A DNA stretch of 64,000 nt from Prillingera fragicola (GCA_002335605.1 BEDY01000014.1:1-64000); one strand, 5' to 3'. Numbered from the stretch's first letter, positions 16,334-28,003 are shown. Translations and numbers: made by a program. Notes: generated from the sequence alone by a model not told the origin.

Positions 16334-16650
16334 TGTGCCTAGGTCGAAAGAGTCGAATTGCCAGCGGAAATGAACGCAATCCAATCAACTTTTGTAGGCA
16401 AGAAGCAGAAAGTGGAGGAACAAACAGTCACCAAGAGCGTTCTGTGACGCGTAAACCGCGACGCGTCTAACAATTACTCGGGGCCCCGACGGATTCATTT
16501 TTGATTCCGCTTCACTACTCATTTCAATGTCCATTCTCCGTGCCGATATACATACTGTATCGCTCGCTGTACACCAGCTCCGGACGGCCATGACATTCCC
16601 GCTAGGTTGTGTACTTGCTTTTACTGTTGCCATACTGTTGCCACGCATAA

Positions 16651-16794
16651 GCGGCCATCAGAAGCGCCAGATCAGTCACTCATTCTCACTTTCTATGTGC
16701 TGGCATCGCACATGCTCGTACTGATGCCACGGTCTGCGGCTACCAGAAGAGCCAGATAGTCACTCGTTCTCACTTGCTATGTGCTTTATTGCAC
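16651..16794. repeat. Imperfect tandem duplication, about 60-bp units 85 bp apart
   Basis: The unit from 16651 (GCGGCCATCAGAAGCGCCAG) recurs from 16736 as GCGGCTACCAGAAGAGCCAG. Both continue through AGTCACTC, TTCTCACTT and CTATGTGCT to a GCAC. Several substitutions and small indels separate the copies, so the duplication is not recent. Confidence 0.75.
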
Positions 16795-17067
16795 GTCAGA
16801 CATGGAAATTATCTACCATCAATGGCTACCAAACGAGAGCAAAAGCACCAGATTAATTACCCTCCGCAAGCTACACCTGCAGATACCGTTTGCAGCAGTT
16901 ATAACGTTGAGTATCGAGTCGAGTGCATATTCAAATTGCGACTAATATGCCAGCGAGGTTGTGCGTGCAAGTCCCATTATCTAGAATCATCGGGTTGTTG
17001 CCCCCACTGTCGCCTGTGCCGTAGTGAACTAGCCAGCTACCACCTGCTTCACGGCAGACAGCGTTAC

Positions 17068-17148
17068 AGTTCGGTTCGCCTTTGTCATTGCCGAGTCAAG
17101 CGAACCGAACTCTGACGAAGTCGGATGTCATTGCTAACGACTTCGTCA
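17068..17148. repeat. Two adjacent perfect inverted repeats with a shared loop word
   Basis: The first inverted repeat has 12-bp perfect arms at 17068-17079 and 17100-17111 (AGTTCGGTTCGC and its complement) with a 20-nt loop. The second has 11-bp perfect arms at 17113-17123 and 17138-17148 (TGACGAAGTCG and its complement) with a 14-nt loop. Both loops contain TGTCATTGC (17083-17091 and 17126-17134). No open frame explains this. Confidence 0.85.
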
Positions 17149-18832
17149 ATGTTGCAGTCGTAATGAAGCAGATTCATTGCTGTTCATATTTGCCTAACAC
17201 GGACGATCACTAGGATCACATGGTCGTGCGTCGATCATGTTCGATCACATTCCCTCCTTAACCATTCTCTGATCCCATTGACAGCCAAAAGCCCGATCAG
17301 ATATCCATTTCCCCTGTGCTGGATGCATGACACCTACATTGCATGAACATGTCCAGGAAATTTGGTGGGAACGCGTATCTGTACTGAAGCTCCTATTGCC
17401 TTATAAACGAAAGCATCGCTTACGTTGCAACGTACGACATTTGAGTAGAACTTCACAACTACAGATAAGCCGAAGCATACTTGTCTCACAAAACGCAACA
17501 CATCTCTTGCCTTACCTTCTTTCGCCCTGCATTCTTGAACAAAGCATGGTTGGTTGAGAACCCTGTCTGCGCGATCGAAAGGAAGTCAATATTGACAGAG
17601 GGGTCATTTAGCTCAGCAAACCCCAGAACGAAACACTAGATAGAACACGGTTTCGCAGCACATGGTTCTTTGGCGAGGTAACACGAATGTCTCTAAGCAT
17701 GCTTTGAATAATAAATATAAATGTCATGGTTGCGGGGCTAATGTGCGTTTGAACACAGCCGGGAATTGATCGATTGATCGGTGTGATTGATACTCTTGGA
17801 GGCATGGCCCGGGTGCATGGTAATACCACACTGCCAAGATTCCATAGACTCCGCGATCCCTATTCCTTGCCTAATACTTCGAGTGATGGTTCTGCTGATA
17901 CGAGTCATATCATAAGACTACCGCACTGACATCTCGAATAAGATGCGGCAATCCATGCGCGGCCAGACGTGCTGTTCTCATGTCACTAGCTTCTGTGAAC
18001 TAGATGTAAAACATTGGGAGTACATGTGTTGTTTTGGGGGCCTTGAAGAGAATGCCCATATGTGGTCGCAGTTCGGAATGGCCGGTGCGATCTGATCGGA
18101 AATGCGATCGGTCGTGAACACATCCTTTTTGGTCGTCGTATAGCTTGATCGCCCGATCACTACTGTAAGATTGACAAAATCCGTGAATTAATTATGCAGA
18201 AGAATACTATCACTGTCAGCGTACTGTTTTTGATGAGTGAACTCAGCCCGCATTTACGAACAAGGTTCCTCTCTGTTGGAAGTTTCGTTGGAAGTGTCGC
18301 CTGGCAAGTGTATCAATTTAATCCGGCTTTAATAAGAGGGCTAGCTCTGGCACGATGCAACTACAAGATCACTCAAGACTCCAGATGAATGATTGCACAT
18401 GCACTCTGTTTGTGGATACCAGGATCGGGACTTCTGACAAAGGTCATGAATAGAAAAGTCGAACCTGGCCGTGTAGCAGCCGCCTTCGTGGTTGCAAGTA
18501 ATCTGCACGATTCCTGGGAGACTCGGTCATGAGTGTTCTATAGTACAAAAGTACCAGGTCGGGTCAATGTTATTCGTCTGAGTTTTGCATTCTAGTTGAT
18601 TGAATTGGTATTGGAGACTTGGCTTTCTTCTGAGCACATCCCTTTGTGCAAATCAGCGCCGTAGTGTTAGGAACAATGCGATTTGAACCCTGCAGAAACC
18701 TTTTGACATCAAGATACAGACTTGGGAGAGCGCACAGCATCACCACACAGGTAGTGACACTACAAGACCAACCATCTCGATGGCATACGCGACTTCTCAT
18801 AGCAAATAGCATGACTACACATGTTTACAATT

Positions 18833-20368
18833 TTACTTCCACAAGTGCCCAATAATACTCGCCCCCTTGTCACCCAAACCGGCGTCCAGGGCCTCAGTGA
18901 ACTGCAGCTGGGCGGCCTGAGTGAGGAAGAGGGGAGTGCCGGTACGCTTCGCCTCGTCGAGGACATGATTGATACTGGCGAGTGTCTCCCTGACAGTCGC
19001 CTGTCCCTCCTTGGGAGCAAACTTGTCGGGCCATGACAGCTCGTCCTTGTATGCGACAAGTGGCTTTGAAGTAGCGGCCGAGGTGCCAACAATGTTGAAC
19101 ACGTCGTCCAGGTTCATTCCCTTACGGCGGGCAAAAGCCAGGGCCTCAGCGGCAGCGACAGTGTGAACAGCGTTGAGCAGTGTTTCGACTGTCTTAATGG
19201 CCTCGTCACAGTTCTCGGCTGACGCGGCCTTGGCCTCCTCCTCCTCTGGTGTTCCGGACTCCAGGATGGAGCGGACACCAAACTTCTCCCACAGCTTGAT
19301 GAGGTTTCCGTCGTCTTCCCTGCCGAGGCCAGCACCGAGGGCCGCAGTGAAGAGCTGCTCTGCCACGGACGACAAGGGCAGCTTGAAGCCCGTCATGCGA
19401 GCCTCGTCCATGACAATACCGACATCCTTGTGGATAATGGTCACTGGAACGCGTCAGCATGCTGCGGTCAATTCTGCCCGAGTCCAACAAGTGTTGCCTG
19501 ATCGTCAGAACTCACTCGCAGACTTGGCGATTCCGTCATCCTGCAGTGCCCAAGGCACGCGAAGACCAACTAGATTGTCAGCACGAAGGACCGACGCCGA
19601 CGAAATCGACCGACTTACACATAAAGCTCGAGTCCTTAAGGGCAGTGTAAAGCTTGCGGGGGTTGGCACCGAGATTGGAAGCGAGAGCCATCGCCTCACT
19701 GAATAATCAGTTTGTAGACCGCTGTCGCCTAGTTTCCACTTACGAGGTGACGGCAATGTGCACACCACACAGGACTTGGTTGATGAGCTTGAAGTCACTT
19801 GCCTGGCCAACCTTGTCGCCAACAATAGCAAGGTTGCCAGCAGGCTTGCGAGTAACACCCTCAAGAACGGGACGAGCAGTCTCGATGGCCTCCGTGGTAC
19901 CAGAGACCATGACACTGAGCTGTCCCTCGGCGGCACGAATGAATCCGCCAGAGACGGGGGCATCGACAAGTCCGATGCCCTTGCCGAGGGCATCAAGACG
20001 CTCACGAACCCTAGCCAGGAAGGTTGGTGGCACGGTGGAGAAGCAGATGATCGAGGCGTTGGGCTCAAGAGCTGCACACAAAGTCAGCGGCGGCCTTTGA
20101 GAAAAGCCGACTCACTCTCAGCGACGCGACCAGCGCCAAACAGAATGTCCTCAACCTGGACCGCGTTCACGACCATGAGGCCCAGAACCTGGACACCCTC
20201 GGCAGCCGCGGTGGGAGTCTCACACTTGACAGCGCCCTGCGAAACGGCCTTCTCCAGCGAAGGAGCCCAGACGTCGAAAGCTTTGAGGGTGAACTTTTGG
20301 GAGAGGAGAGCGCCGGCCATTCCGGAACCCATGGCGCCGAGGCCAATCCAGCCGACAGAAACAGTCAT
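18833..20368 (-). CDS. 3-hydroxyisobutyrate/L-threonate-type dehydrogenase with doubled C-terminal domain
   Basis: NAD(P)-dependent beta-hydroxyacid dehydrogenase family. The N-terminal Rossmann motif is VGWIGLGAMGSGMA (GxGxxG) at residues 4-17. Next come FSTVPPTF, the substrate-binding signature DAPVSGG, and GKVGQASDFKLINQVL holding the catalytic-region Lys. After that comes a helical C-terminal domain with a FKLPLSSVAEQLFTAAL-type end. A second copy of the same helical region then follows: ETLLNAVHTVAAAEALAFA, then GTPLFLTQAAQLQFTEAL. The protein is about 440 residues versus about 300 for simple family members. The start ATG is at 20368 and the stop at 18833-18835, with about four introns. 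The exact substrate cannot be told from sequence; threonate/erythronate-type dehydrogenases are the closest in architecture as I recall it. Confidence 0.83.
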
Positions 20369-21274
20369 GTTGTATGCGAAGTGTGTAGGAGTATGCGGGG
20401 AGAGGAGTGAAATGACGAACACTTCTGTATGCAGCGGGGATACAAGTAGTTGTCAGAGCATCCCCGCAACGGGTTTAACACAACGGGCTGCCTCCACCTG
20501 TCAGTAGCAACCGCAGATGGCCGCACCAAGTTCAAGCCGGCCCGGCCGGAAGTTGGGCGGCAAAGGACGGCATTGGTCACGCGATTTCCGGGACCAATCA
20601 AGGCATCAACACATCTCCCTCACCAGAACAACATGCAACAAGCTGCACTCTTACACTTTAATATTCACAGGGAGCGCGACACAGACGCGTGTGCTTGACA
20701 GAGGTGCTGCGCAAGGTAAGAAAAATCTAGTGAGCGCTCATGGAATCACGGCTGAGAGAACTGAACCGAGCCCAGGTCAATGGACTAACCATCGATGCCC
20801 TCGGCCGGTTCGGAGTTGCAGTGAGCGCTGCCCCTCGCGGATAGAAGATTGGGGCGAGTTCTCAGAGCTGGGCAGTGGTGTGAGTGGCGATTCAGTAGCC
20901 GTTGAGAGTGGCGCGATCGCTGCCGCCGGGCTCGCTGTGGCCTCGCTCTGACGAGGAGTTTCCGGGGAGCCGTGGTATGAGAGAGCTGATGGCGGGGATG
21001 ACTCCTCCGTCGCTCCGTCGGGTACGCCGTCCTGGGCGCTGAAGGTGTGCGCTTTGTAAGCTGGATCCGTCTCTTCGATCACAGGTGGGACACAGTCTTC
21101 TTCCGTCGCCGTTCTTGTCCACGCCTTTCTTGTCAACTTGACTTGATGTGCATCGGTGCCCACATTCGTGTCAGTGCCCGCATTCGTAGCCTCAGGACCC
21201 ATCTATATCGTCATAGCGTGTACATGTAATGCATAGTCCATGCCCTCCCGGAGGGGCGTACGCCGACCCTACGT
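20369..21274. other. Intergenic region between the dehydrogenase and CHS7
   Basis: About 900 bp between two minus-strand genes. It should carry the dehydrogenase promoter and the CHS7 3' UTR. One minus-strand open frame (20777-21202) is listed separately as a weak candidate. Confidence 0.5.
20777..21202 (-). CDS. Weak candidate ORF, Ser/Thr/Pro/Glu-rich, 141 residues
   Basis: A single open frame from the ATG at 21202 with no family words I recognise. It is rich in Ser, Thr, Pro, Glu and Ala, as disordered fungal proteins often are. No intron is needed. It sits between two genes of the same strand. It could equally be UTR or spurious, since GC-rich fungal DNA produces such frames by chance. 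Confidence 0.25.
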   Translation of the reverse strand: MGPEATNAGTDTNVGTDAHQVKLTRKAWTRTATEEDCVPPVIEETDPAYKAHTFSAQDGVPDGATEESSPPSALSYHGSPETPRQSEATASPAAAIAPLSTATESPLTPLPSSENSPQSSIREGQRSLQLRTGRGHRWLVH

Positions 21275-22496
21275 CTAGTAGCGTGCGTTGTACTCCTGGC
21301 CGCCATTAAATTGGTCGTAAGAAGAAGACTTGGAGTAGCCCTGGTAATTGCCGTACATGGCGTTGCCACCATATCCGCCGACCAGGGAGCCACCAGCGCC
21401 GCGGAACGCCGACTGCGAGTCGTCGTCCATGTACTCGGGGTTGGGTGCAAGAAGGGGGTCCTTGACCTCCCAAACGGCCACCTTGGAGCCAACCGAGAAC
21501 TCGAGGTCCTCCTTGGTAATCGCTGCAAAATTAGCAACTGCGTTTGGAGCCATTGTGCAAACCACTCTACTCACAGTCCCAGTACTTGTAAATCATCATG
21601 ACGGTGAAGAGCATGCAAAGAGTGAAGAAGAAGACACCGTCAATGTAGTGCGAAACAGCGTCGCAAATGGTGACGCTGAAGGCCAGAAGGAGAATAAGAC
21701 CAATGGCGTAGAAAGCCACACCGAAGAGAATGTCTCCAATGACCCAGCGGTCGTCAAGAGTGCGGACAACGAGGACGAGTTGCGAAATGATGTAGATCAC
21801 GGCGACAATGAGGGGGTAGACGAGGTAGGTGATGAACAGGCCAATGGGGTTCAAGTAGTTGAGTGATCCCCAGTTCTTGAACGTTCCGATGGCAACGACG
21901 AAGCACAGGCCCCAAATACCCAGGCAGCTGAGACGAAGGGACTGCACCGCGTTAGCCTTTAACCGCCTCGTGCTGTTTTGCGACTTACCCAAAGACTCAT
22001 GGGAGTGCCGTCCTCGTACAGTTGAAATCCAACAAAGCCGTTGATAAGAATGCACCAGTAGAGGGCACCGACAGCACCAGCGTATGCGGCGGCAAACCAG
22101 GGATACACCGTGTGTGAAGTGGGAATGACCGTAGAGTCGAGGAAGATTGCCAAGAGCGAGACAAACATGTAGATGTAGAAGAAGAGAACAATCTCCTTGC
22201 GTCCAACGGCAGTGTACTTGGACCTGACGTGGAAGAGCATGATCAGAGTCATGGCGAGAGCCGCAATGTGAACAAAGCACGTTGCTGGAAGTATGTTAGG
22301 AACTGACACCCACGGCCGGACGGGATTCCTTCTCACCTGGCTGGAAGACGATCTGGGTGCCCAGCTGAACGTTTCGTGCGTAGCATGTGGGCTCAATGCC
22401 CGTTGAGCTTCCAAGCATGGGACAAACAACGAGCGATGCCCGCTCGCAGACCCAGTCAAAGGAGCCAAACTTGAACGCCGCGGGACTCAACGACAT
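21275..22496 (-). CDS. CHS7: Chitin synthase export chaperone
   Basis: ER membrane chaperone that lets chitin synthase III leave the ER. Exons are 22337-22496, 21989-22284, 21576-21941 (donor at 21575/21574) and 21275-21522; they close to 356 residues. The N-terminus reads [19 protein letters not shown] and CYARNVQLG, which is diagnostic. About seven hydrophobic segments follow (for example [51 protein letters not shown]). The cytosolic end [17 protein letters not shown] is typical, followed by a Gly/Tyr/Ser-rich tail. The start is the ATG at 22496. Confidence 0.92.
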
Positions 22497-23103
22497 GGTG
22501 GGTGGATGGCAGAGTTGCCGGGGCGTTAAAGGGGAGACGTGGTACTGGAAAACAACAGGGAGATCGTAGGCGTCGTGTTCGTGTCGAGAGTGAGCCCGAA
22601 GAAGAGATGGATGTGTATAATGGAAAGATTGATTGAGGATGAGTTGAATGAAAGGAGAGTTGAACGTGAACGACAGCGGGAGCTGCTGTGGTTGTGCGCT
22701 TCAGCGCTTCGTAGATGGTTTTCCCTTGGGTCCTGCGCCCTCACCACCCTGTGCACACAACAGGCACCACAGGGTGGCTGTGTCGCGTCCGTCAGTGGTA
22801 TGGAAAAATGCTCCCGCCCTCTTATTTTTCAATCTCGTGCGTGTGTGTGTGTTTACGCCCCTGAGCTGGCGAGATGAAGGGCCAGGGCCGTGGGGGGATT
22901 GGCGGGGCGGGGACCGGCGGCAGTGACGATGTGCAATTCGCTCCTGCTCTGCTCCTCCCCACGGCATTACGCACACACCAGCCAGCCAGGAGCACTCTGG
23001 CGCTAAACCCCCTCCACTTGACCCACTTATCACTATCTCTTTCTCCATCGTTCATTTTCCATTCTTCCTTAAAATATATCTCTCATAGATAATTAGAACA
23101 ACC
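22497..23103. promoter_or_regulatory. Divergent promoter region of CHS7 and phosphoglycerate mutase
   Basis: 607 bp between divergent start codons. A pyrimidine-rich stretch just upstream of the mutase ATG (about 22999-23070) fits strongly expressed fungal genes. A short GT run lies near 22838-22850. No specific factor site can be named with confidence. Confidence 0.5.
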
Positions 23104-24921
23104 ATGTCTGTTCGCGCTGCCACGACTCCGGAGCACGACTCTAAAAAGCAGAAGGGCAATGTCCAGAGTGAGCAAGCACAGTGTGCCATGGGCAACGTCG
23201 AGGCACTATCGCTAACAGACTTCCAGAGAAGGTCTGCCTGATGTCAGTACCTGCACGCCTTGTCGTTTGAAACGCTGCTAACCTAATCTCCAGCGTTCAC
23301 GATGGCTGGGGTCTTTCGGACAACGAGAAGGGCAACGCCATCTTCCACGGTAGCACTACCCACATGGACGCCATCCGTGACAAGCACAACTTTGTCGAGC
23401 TTGAGGCTCACGGTCTCGCAGTGGGTCTCAAGGAGGGGCTCATGGGCAACTCCGAGGTCGGGTGCGTGCTATATGGCAGCAGGAGCAGTACTGACAGAAC
23501 AAAGCCACCTCAACATCGGAGCTGGTCGCATCGTGTGGCAGGACATTGTCCGCATTGATCAGTGTATGTCATAGTAATCACCTGTCGTCATAAGCTTACG
23601 CCTGGTGCAGCGATCAAGAACGACGAGTTCAAGAAGCAGCCTGCTGTTGTCGAGGCACTGAAGCACGCCAAGGAGAATGGCGGCCGTCTTCACACCATGG
23701 GTCTGCTTTCGGACGGTGGTGTTCACTCGCACATCAAGCACCTCATTGCCCTTGTCCGCGCTGCCAAGGAGGCCGGCGTCCCCCACGTCTACATTCACGG
23801 TTTTGGCGATGGCCGTGACACTGCTCCCAAGTCGTCCACCAAGTACGTGCAGCAGCTCCTTGACGCTCTCAAGGAGATTGGTCTCGGTGAGCTCGTCACC
23901 TTTGTCGGCCGTTACTACGCCATGGACCGCGACAAGCGCTGGGACCGCGTCAAGATTGCCGTCGATGCTCTTGTCAAGGGCGAGGGAGAGAAGGCCGATG
24001 ACCCTGTCAAGGCCATCGAGGCCTCGTACGAGGCTGGCGTGACCGACGAGTTTGTCAAGCCTCTGATCTTTGGCGACGAGGCTACTCGCATCAAGGGTGT
24101 GTACCGACTCTCCTCACTCAAAGCTTACTGTCCCAGAGAACGACACCATCTTCACCTTCAACTACCGTTCTGACCGCATGCGCGAGCTTGTCTCTCTTCT
24201 TGCTTTCGACGACAAGCCCATCGAGGTCGAGGTCCCCAAGGGCCTGAACATTACGACCATGTCCCGTTACAACCCCGCGTGGACTTTCCCCGTCGCATTC
24301 CCGCCCGTGTCAATGGACAATGTCCTTGCCGAGTGGCTCGCCAAGCAGGGCGCTACCCAGTCGCACATTGCCGAGACGGAGAAGTATGCACACATCACCT
24401 TCTTCTTCAACGGTGGTGTCGAGAAGCAGTACGACGGGGAGGACCGCGTCATGATTCCTTCGCCGAAGGTTGCCACCTACGACCAGCAGCCCGAGATGAG
24501 CGTCCAGGGCGTCGCCGACAAGGTCGCCGAGACTGTCAAGGAGAACAAGTACGACTTTGTCATGTGCAACTTTGCCCCTCCCGACATGGTTGGTCACACT
24601 GGCGACTACGAGGCTGCCGTTAAGGCCATTAGCGCCACCGACGAGGCCGTCAAGACCGTCTATGACGCCTGTGAGGAGGCCGGCTACGTCCTTTGCATCA
24701 CTGCCGACCACGGCAACGCCGAGCAGATGCTTGACCCCACCACCGGACAGCCTCACACTGCTCACACCACCAACCGTGTGCCGTTCATTGTGACTGGCGA
24801 CAAGGGTAGTCTGCAGGTCACCGCTGACCACGGCGCGCTTGCTGATGTCGCCCCGACTGTGCTTGCCATCATGGGCCTTCCCCAGCCCGATGAGATGACT
24901 GGCAAGTCGCTCGCCAACTAG
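23104..24921 (+). CDS. 2,3-bisphosphoglycerate-independent phosphoglycerate mutase
   Basis: Glycolytic interconversion of 3- and 2-phosphoglycerate by the Mn-dependent alkaline-phosphatase-superfamily enzyme. Exons are 23104-23167, 23227-23242, 23294-23461, 23505-23563, 23611-24096 and 24137-24921, giving 525 residues, near the family norm. Seen in order: KVCLIVHDGWG (metal ligand Asp), GNSEVGHLNIGAGR (catalytic Ser), GLLSDGGVHSH, HGFGDGRDTAP, GRYYAMDRDKRWDR, FNYRSDRMRE, and the second metal site CNFAPPDMVGHTGD and CITADHGNAEQM. Exon 2 is only 16 nt and is required to make KVCLI. Codon choice is strongly C-ending, as for highly expressed genes. Confidence 0.95.
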
Positions 24922-25482
24922 GGTACCATATTGAAGAGAAGTCACGTGATGCATTCATCCAGTAGTTGCATAAACTTGGGTGCAACGACCCCCGCTTTGT
25001 TTCTTCTTTACTAATTTAACTACAGAGCCCGCCCACGAAACCTTTTCTCTCACCAGTGAGGCAAAGTTGATTCGCGGGGCTTTTGCAATGGTGCTCTCAG
25101 AGCAGGACGGGTGCACTTTGGCTTGCTCAGGAGGACTGGCGCAACCAGACCGCTGACCGAGGAAGTCACAATGCCCCGGACATTCTACGTCTGCGATGAA
25201 TGAATTTTCCTCTATTGCAGAGTCGAGCTGCACTGCTCATGCAGGCATTACTATGCAGAAATTGCACAAGAACCTACGGTCCTGACCCGTAATCGCTGTT
25301 TACAGCATTACAGAGAACAACTATGCTTTCGCTAACTTTGCTCATAGATTGGACGCGACTGTTCCCATAGGTCCGCTGACGTAAGCACTGTGTGTCGTCT
25401 GATCAAAGAATCCAAGGGTTTGGCCACCTTGACATTGTCGTCATCGACCTCCTCGCTGGTACCCGCGTCATTGCTTGCATCG
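24922..25482. other. Intergenic region between the mutase and the GRAM gene
   Basis: About 560 bp holding the mutase 3' UTR and the promoter of the next gene. The frame of the next gene is open upstream of its ATG at 25483 but lacks an earlier ATG. No repeat or RNA gene is visible. Confidence 0.5.
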
Positions 25483-27849
25483 ATGCCTATTCTTCGCAAA
25501 AAGTCACCTCGTCCATCTCCCTCTCGACGCTCGACTACAATCTACTCGTCGGATTCAGCAGAGCCTCACTACGCCGAGTCGGCCAGTTATACCACCCCAC
25601 CCATTATCTCTCCGCCGTCCACCATTGTCGCCACCCCGTCAAACGTCTCTCCGCTAAAGTCTCTCCAGACCCCGCGTCTTGTTGTGACTGCAGACGGTTT
25701 GGAAGACGCAATGCCTGAAGTCTACAACGACGTGGCTCCGTCCCCCGGGGCCGTGTCAGACGGGGACGATTCGATTCCTCGCCGGCATCGTGATTCTATT
25801 GTGCAACGTGTCGCCGACCGTCTGAGTTCGCCTACTAACGAGAGCAAGAAGCGACCGCACAGGCGTCAAAGGAGGTCTTCGACCGCCTCAGCAATGTCCC
25901 AGGGCCACAGCATAGCGGCTGCCCTGGCGAAAAGCAGCTTGCCGATAGCTCCCCCGAACGAGGAACTGCACGCTCCGAAGGCCGGTCATGCGCGAGCCGT
26001 ATCTGCAGGGCGATCACCATATCTGCTTCGCCCAGATGACGAGAGCGACGACGGCTATGGAACTGAGGACGAGAGCATTGAGGGGAGCGACAGCGATCTA
26101 GACCACCTGCCCGTCACTGGGTTTGCCGTTGCCAGCAACCGCCGCAATGCCGAGTTTCATCAACTGTTCCCCACTGTTGACGAAGGCGACTATCTTATTG
26201 AAGGTGCGGCGTCGTGTTTGGGCTAGCTGACGCCAGACTATGGTTGTGCCCTTGCCAAAGACATTCTTGTCCACGGCCGTCTCTACCTCTCTGAAAACCA
26301 CTTGTGTTTCCATTCGAATCTCTTTGGCTGGGTCACAGACGTACGTTACACTTGCTCACGCCGACTCTAATGATCAGGTCGTCATACCCTTTGCAGATGT
26401 GCAGGAAATTGAAAAGAAGATGACAGCGATTGTCATTCCCAACGCAATCGGCGTCTCGACCGCGAAAGAGAGGGTGCGCAATCCCACCCTGCAAAAGCAC
26501 TGACGCATGCAGCACACCTTCGCTTCGCTCATTTCACGAGACTCGACGTTCGACGTCATGATGAACATCTGGCGCATTGCTCATCCTGGAGCAGTCATGA
26601 AGTCGTCGACCGCGGCTAACGGCGCGTCTCGATCGCCCTCACCTGTCAACGGTGAAGCGCCCATGGCTGGTAAGGCTACTGGAGGAGCGGGCCACAAAGC
26701 GACAGACTGCGTATGTTCCAAAGAGGGCAAGCATTATTCAGAAGTGGCTCTCGACACTACCTTCCCCAGCACACCTGAAAAAACGTACAATCTCATGTTC
26801 AACAGCGGCTGGTACCGCACATTCTTGATCGAAGACCAGAAGCTGCGAGGTGAGATCTCTTTGACGAGCTGTGACTAATGGCAGACCTCGAATCATCTGA
26901 CTGGCGCCCCGATGCGGACGGTAAACTTATGCGCTCAACTACGTACATCAAACCTCTGAATGGCTCCATCGGCCCCCGACAAACCAAGTGTCACATCACA
27001 GACGTCCACGAGCACATCGATGTTGATGACTACATATCCATGGTTACCACGACCAGGACACCAGATGTTCCCAGTGGCGGCGTGTTCTCTGTAAAGACCA
27101 GGACTTGCTTGACTTGGGCAAGTGCAATCTCAACGCGCGTTCTGGTGACGACCGAGGTGGAGTGGACGGGCAAGTCTTGGGTCAAGGGTGCGTCAACCTC
27201 TGCTTGCCATTGCTAACCATGTTCAGGCGTCATCGAAAAGTCTGCCATTGACGGGCAAAAGCAATACCACAACGACCTCGCCAAGGGAATGCGGGCATAC
27301 ATGAAAGAGCACGCCAGCGAGTTCTTCGTGGCCGGCGCCAATGCCGCCGATGCGGAAGCCGCCGACGCTCCAGAGTCTCCAACTGAGGCGCAGGAGTATG
27401 CTGCCCAGAATCGCAAGGCACGGCAAGATCAAGACTACTGGGCTCTGCAGGGGGCTTTGGACTCGGTCACAGGTGGCGTCAAGTCAATCGCTTCCGGATT
27501 GCGCGCTGCCTTTGACAGTATTAGCGACCTTCTTCCGGACCTTCCGGTCAGCAAGACGTTGCTGACTTTGGTGTTCATTGCTATTCTTCTCATCTTCAAC
27601 ATTTACACCTACCTCGCCCGCCCTGCCTCGAGCCACCGTGTCAAGCGGCTGCAGCGATTTGGGCCATCAGAGGACGACGTTACTGAGGCAGTGCGGATTA
27701 TCCTTCACAGACGCGCTGCAGTTACGCCCAAGGATGAAGTGGCGGATCTTCTGGGCCTACTGGACGAAATTGAGACCAGGGCAGCCAAACTGCGTGCTGC
27801 ATTGCTGCAAGCACGCGAGGAGGGTGGATCTCTAGCAGACCTTGACTGA
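25483..27849 (+). CDS. GRAM-VASt membrane-anchored sterol transfer protein (Lam/Ysp2-like)
   Basis: Probable ER protein that moves sterol at membrane contact sites (Lam/GRAMD1 family). Exons are 25483-26203, 26237-26340, 26378-26473, 26513-26849, 26885-27187 and 27227-27849; they close to 727 residues. The first 200 or so residues are Ser/Pro-rich and probably disordered. A GRAM domain follows (FHQLFPTVDEGDYLIEDYGC, LYLSENHLCFHSNLFGWVTD, HTFASLISRDSTFDVM). Then a VASt domain (YNLMFNSGWYRTFL, RSTTYIKPLNGSIGPRQTKC, TRVLVTTEVEWTGKSWVKG). One hydrophobic segment near residue 640 (TLLTLVFIAILLIFNIYTYL) is the likely ER anchor. The start is the ATG at 25483; the open frame continues upstream without another ATG. 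I see only one VASt domain, so it resembles the shorter family members. Confidence 0.88.
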
Positions 27850-28003
27850 GACGACAACATGTATATTATTACGTAAAGGTGATGAGATGCCAATATTTGG
27901 TGCCGCTCATGTTGTCTTCGACGCGTCTTGTTTGGCGCGCATCTTCGTAACAGGGTTTTGATCTTTCAGCGCACTACCTCGCAGCACAACTCACCGCTGC
28001 AAC

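Larger units (their letters stand above)
16334..18832. other. Long gene-free region between POL2 and the HIBADH-like gene
   Basis: About 2.5 kb without a convincing gene. Open frames are at most about 110 codons and show no family words. It lies upstream of POL2 and downstream of the dehydrogenase. It contains a diverged tandem duplication (16651-16794), two perfect hairpins side by side (17068-17148), and 15 GATC sites counted by eye between about 17210 and 18160. It is visibly more AT-rich than the flanking genes. A non-coding transcript or replication origin is possible but nothing seen proves either. Confidence 0.6.

Noticed and set aside
17600..17680. tRNA-like A-box (TTTAGCTCAGC) with a GGTTTCG downstream
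   Set aside because: Acceptor and T-stem arms do not pair and the B box departs from GGTTCRANNCC.
18640..18730. GGTTCAAATCG B-box-like word on the minus strand
   Set aside because: No pairing T-stem, no A-box at the right distance, no acceptor stem.
24310..24954. 214-codon minus-strand frame over phosphoglycerate mutase
   Set aside because: Antisense shadow of a highly biased exon; Val/Gly/Leu-rich without motif.
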